From Triplophysa rosa (lineage: Eukaryota; Chordata; Actinopteri; Cypriniformes; Nemacheilidae), in assembly GCF_024868665.1 (NCBI RefSeq), contig NC_079914.1:252980-316979 (forward strand): 64,000 bases of DNA, in the 5' to 3' direction. Positions 22,023 through 64,000 of the stretch are shown in pieces. Under the pieces are notes generated by a model. That model did not search any database. It saw only the letters and a list, made by a program, of their open reading frames with translations, and had not been told where the DNA came from. Numbering within the stretch: the first letter of the stretch is position 1; each line of letters starts with the position of its first letter. Position numbers and translations under genes: made by a program.

Positions 22023-24600
22023 TCTTACAAGAAACTCCACTTTCTCTTGCACACTCCACATCATACCTCCTCCGCTGTACTCCAGTTATTAGTACTTTCA
22101 AATGTGTTTTCTGTATTTATTAGACTGAGGAAAGAAATTTTCGATGGCAAACGAGAAAGCCTTTCTGTTCATACAAGAGAAATAATATATTATATAATGT
22201 TATGAAGCATTGACAAACAAGAATGAGTAAAACGAAACACGAATTGAATAGGTTGCTGAAGGGAGTTTTTGTTATTTTAAACTACACGAAGAAAACCGAG
22301 TAAACACGATTAACTTCGCTGTATATTTTACACTGAGCTGCTCAAAATGAACCGTCGAATGACTAAATTCTTTGTTTTATTTACAAAATCCATTATTATT
22401 TAAGAATTGCAGATTATCCTTAAGGTCCCAATTGTATCTGAATGTTGTTTGAAATCTCTGAATGCCTGTGTAGACAACTGCCTTTTTCACAAGTTTGCGT
22501 GTGTGTATACAGCAAGCATGAGTATGTGTTTTTAGTGTATTTGTAAGTTTTGTCACCTTAGTCTGTTGTCACCTTTGTCACTTTTTATTTTTATGTCAGT
22601 TTATAATGGACGTACAGTGGAATGCAAATGTCTGAGACCGAACTGACAATCTGGAGATAAAGTTTTAAATTATAAGGATTTAAAACAAGGGATGTAGATG
22701 GATGATGTAAAATGAATAATTAATATTTCGGAATTTGCAAGTAAAATTATTATTACAAAATATTTAATTCATATTGTAATGATTATAAAATAATATTTCA
22801 AGGTCCAGTTTGCTTGTTTCCATTAAAGCACATGTGAAGTTCTTTGGATGTTTCACCAGTCAAACCTACAGAGTCCCTGAAAAATGCAGAGAAGCGTTTT
22901 CACTTGTGGTTTCAGACTTTTGGACCCCACTGCATGTTGTTTTAGTAAGTGTTACTCATGTGCCAAATAGAAGCCACTTTATGCATCAGTCTGTGGTACT
23001 CTGAGGAGATGTGCAGAATGGGTTTATGAGTATCACTGTGAACGGGTTCATCATGCGTGTCTGAAATATCTCTGCACTACATTCATAGGCAGTATTGCAG
23101 TAATGGAGGATTCTTAGATCAGAAAAGATTCCTAACTGTGTCTTTCCTGGAATATTAGATGTGCAATAGTTCATTCTTTAATAGCATTCTTATCTCGAGT
23201 ACAATTTTGCAAAAAACCTTCTCTCCCAACAAGTCATATTTTTATATTATGATTGTAAAAGTTCTAGTTAAAGGGTATTGTATAATGAGATGGACATCAG
23301 GATGGGTCTGTGTGTTTGGCCAAACAGTTTATTTATTCTAAATGTCAGGGATGTTCCGTATGTGCAGCAGAACTAGCGTTTGTTTTTGACTTTCATGGGT
23401 TAAAATGGTTTATGAGAGCATGACATTGTGGCCGGTCTCTGTGGTTTGATGCAGGGTTTTGCTAAAATTTGATATTTTTGAATTATCCTTAGATATGAAA
23501 TAAAATGGCACTTTGAATGATATGTTACCTAAATTGGTTTCTGTTTGATTATTTTAACCTCTTTGTGTATTTCATCTAGTTATAACAAAACAGTTTATTC
23601 ATGAAAAAGCAAAACGTCTTTTCCTCCACATGAATTTTAACCTTTCATGCAGAGAGGTCACTACAGTGAAAAGCAATCAAAAAGCCATTTATTTTGTATG
23701 GTTCTGTTTTGATGGTGTAGTTGCACATCAACCACTACAGGGGGAACACGTGCATCACCCTATGCACTTTCACCTCTTCAGATGTTCACTAAAATGAAAA
23801 TAAAAAGTGGTAGGTGAAAATATGTGTGAGAAATCCTCAAATGCCCTTAGAGCAATTTTTTTCACAATTCATGCAGAAAAAGTTAGTTCCAGGGTTTTTT
23901 CATAATCACCACACTGTAATTCTGTAATCACCACTGAAATTCGTTTAATTCACCAAACAGTTCTCGACCCCCAATTGACTACCATAGTAGGAAAAAATGC
24001 CCCAGAGCTGTTTGCTGTCCTACATTTTTGAAAATGTCTTCATTTGTGTTCAACAGAACAAAAAAAATGATAAAGTAATTTCTATGGGAGTCGAGATCTG
24101 TTTGGTTATAAGCATTCTTCCAAATACCTTTCTCTGCGTTTACAAAGAAACAAAGAAAAAGTGAGGTAACTCATTCTTATTTCTTTCAACTCCTCTGAGT
24201 CAAAATCTTTAAACCTATAAATACGTCTCACCCGATTTGGATAAAGTTTTTCAAAGAAAACATCTCTAATATACATTTATAATCGCTAATCGAATAGCAC
24301 CAAGATGGTAAAGAAAATGTCACAGAATAGTGTAAAAGAACTCGTTTGAGCATTAACAACATGCTTTGAGGTATGGCTTACAACTGTATAAAACTCTTTA
24401 GGGTGAAATGCAACCTCGTGTTTTAAACAGAAGTCATTGTAATTAAGAATATTTCCATAACTATCCAGTAATGAAAAATATGACACTTAAACCAGTTTTC
24501 ATAGAACAATGACTTATTACGGTGTACAATAAAACGATAAGTAAACTCAGCTAATCAGAGTATTTTCTTTAGCGTGATTTCATGACGTCCACCTATTGCA
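21976..24600 (+). other. adcy3: adcy3 3'UTR and intergenic spacer
   Basis: A (CA)n microsatellite lies at about 21985-22020, soon after the stop. AATAAA words at about 23499 and 23798 are candidate polyadenylation signals; neither is proven. No coding signal was seen. The spacer between the adcy3 stop and wdr26 exon 1 is about 2.7 kb and both genes read the same way. Confidence 0.6.
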
Positions 24601-24631
24601 GCGAGTTCAAGGTTGTTGCGGCGCTTCTGGT

Positions 24632-24639
24632 TGACGTCA
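24632..24639. promoter_or_regulatory. wdr26: Palindromic CRE (TGACGTCA) upstream of wdr26
   Basis: A perfect cAMP response element, about 155 bp before the candidate CUG start and 370 bp before the AUG. A half-type site (TGACGTCC) lies at about 24583. The surrounding 24600-25250 is CpG-rich, as in a CpG-island promoter. Binding by CREB/ATF is inferred. Confidence 0.6.
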
Positions 24640-24658
24640 TCACGCACAGACGTCCGTA

Positions 24659-24691
24659 ATGGACTTGCAGCTGTTCTCTGACAAACAATAA
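24659..24691 (+). CDS. Possible uORF of 10 codons in the wdr26 leader
   Basis: ATG with G at -3 and G at +4, reading [10 protein letters not shown] and stop. It ends 95 nt before the candidate CUG. Whether the transcript includes it depends on the start site, which is not visible. Confidence 0.35.
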   Translation: MDLQLFSDKQ

Positions 24692-24786
24692 CAAGAGCGG
24701 TGAGCGAGCGAGTCCGTTGCGTACGTAATCAAGCTGAAATCGAGCCTGAAGTGCGTCTCGACTCTGACATTGCCGTCGAGGAAACT

Positions 24787-25002
24787 CTGGCCTCCGCTTC
24801 CTCCTCCTCCGACTCGGAAACCGGCGGAGCTTCGCCGCCCCCGCGGAAGAAAAGCCGAGGCTCGGCGGCGGAGGGAGCAGGAGAGAGCGGGGCGTCTGCT
24901 GCCGGGATCACGGGCCTCTCTGCGGCTGCTCTCCCAACCCCCCACCGACGCTCATCTGTCCACTTTAATAACAGACCCGACGTTTTAAACGCCTTTCGTA
25001 AC
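24787..25002 (+). CDS. wdr26: Candidate CUG-initiated N-terminal extension of WDR26
   Basis: The frame of WDR26 stays open upstream of its AUG back to a TGA at 24679 and contains no AUG. A CUG at 24787 lies in ACTCTGG context (A at -3, G at +4) and would add 72 residues. The extension looks like protein: a serine/acidic run ([12 protein letters not shown]), a basic cluster PPPRKKSRG that could be a nuclear signal, then [17 protein letters not shown] directly before the AUG. I recall WDR26 among human genes with proposed conserved non-AUG extensions, but could not check this. Confidence 0.6.
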
Positions 25003-63933
<38,931 letters not shown>

Positions 63934-64000
63934 GTATGAGCCTATCCATTTAAATTATAAATTGACTTAAGTCTCGATGCCATTACATTGTGTTACATTA

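Noticed and set aside
24700..24786. GUG start of the WDR26 extension at 24700
   Set aside because: GUG is a poor vertebrate initiator, and this one lies upstream of a CUG in much better context.

Overview
This window is nuclear DNA of a bony fish. It has two vertebrate genes on the + strand with canonical GT-AG introns, and those introns are filled with transposons typical of teleosts: many hAT elements with TAGGG...CCCTA ends, a Tc1 element, TTAA-target Kolobok/piggyBac-like elements and an L2/CR1-type LINE. The TE mix looks cypriniform (zebrafish/carp-like); that is an inference from family resemblance, and no species can be named from sequence alone.

Gene 1 is adcy3, the membrane adenylyl cyclase type 3. 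All 20 coding exons were found between 3066 and 21975. Exon phases join without conflict into about 1116 residues. Both six-helix membrane cassettes and both cyclase domains (C1a and C2) are present with their key residues. Its 3'UTR and a short intergenic spacer follow, up to about 24.6 kb.

Gene 2 is wdr26, the LisH-CTLH-WD40 subunit of the CTLH/GID ubiquitin ligase. It starts at an in-frame AUG at 25003. Exons 1-13 run to 63933 and the last few codons lie beyond the window. Upstream of the AUG the frame stays open and protein-like, with a CUG in strong context at 24787. A perfect CRE palindrome and a 10-codon uORF lie just upstream of that.

Intron 1 of wdr26 is 25.3 kb (25248-50543) and is a nest of transposons. 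A degenerate GATGATGGTGTCAGT-type minisatellite is split into three pieces by insertions. One insertion is a minus-strand L2-like LINE, itself split beside its YADD motif by a hAT MITE. Next to it is a 5.9-kb hAT holding another hAT MITE, which holds a TTAA element with a THAP remnant, which holds another TTAA element, which holds a 61-bp tandem array. Further on lie a terminal-inverted-repeat element with a decayed hAT inside, a 7.5-kb element holding a hAT with a BED finger spliced in frame to a hATC domain, and several hATs with perfect 8-bp target duplications. Intron 11 of wdr26 holds a broken Tc1 element with a TTA-target element inside it, followed by a TTAA element whose roughly 230-bp arms form a large inverted repeat.

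No bacterial-type operon, CRISPR array, functional tRNA/rRNA gene or recognisable virus was seen. Coordinates of exons and of target-site duplications were read by hand. Family names of repeats are by recognition and were not checked against a library.
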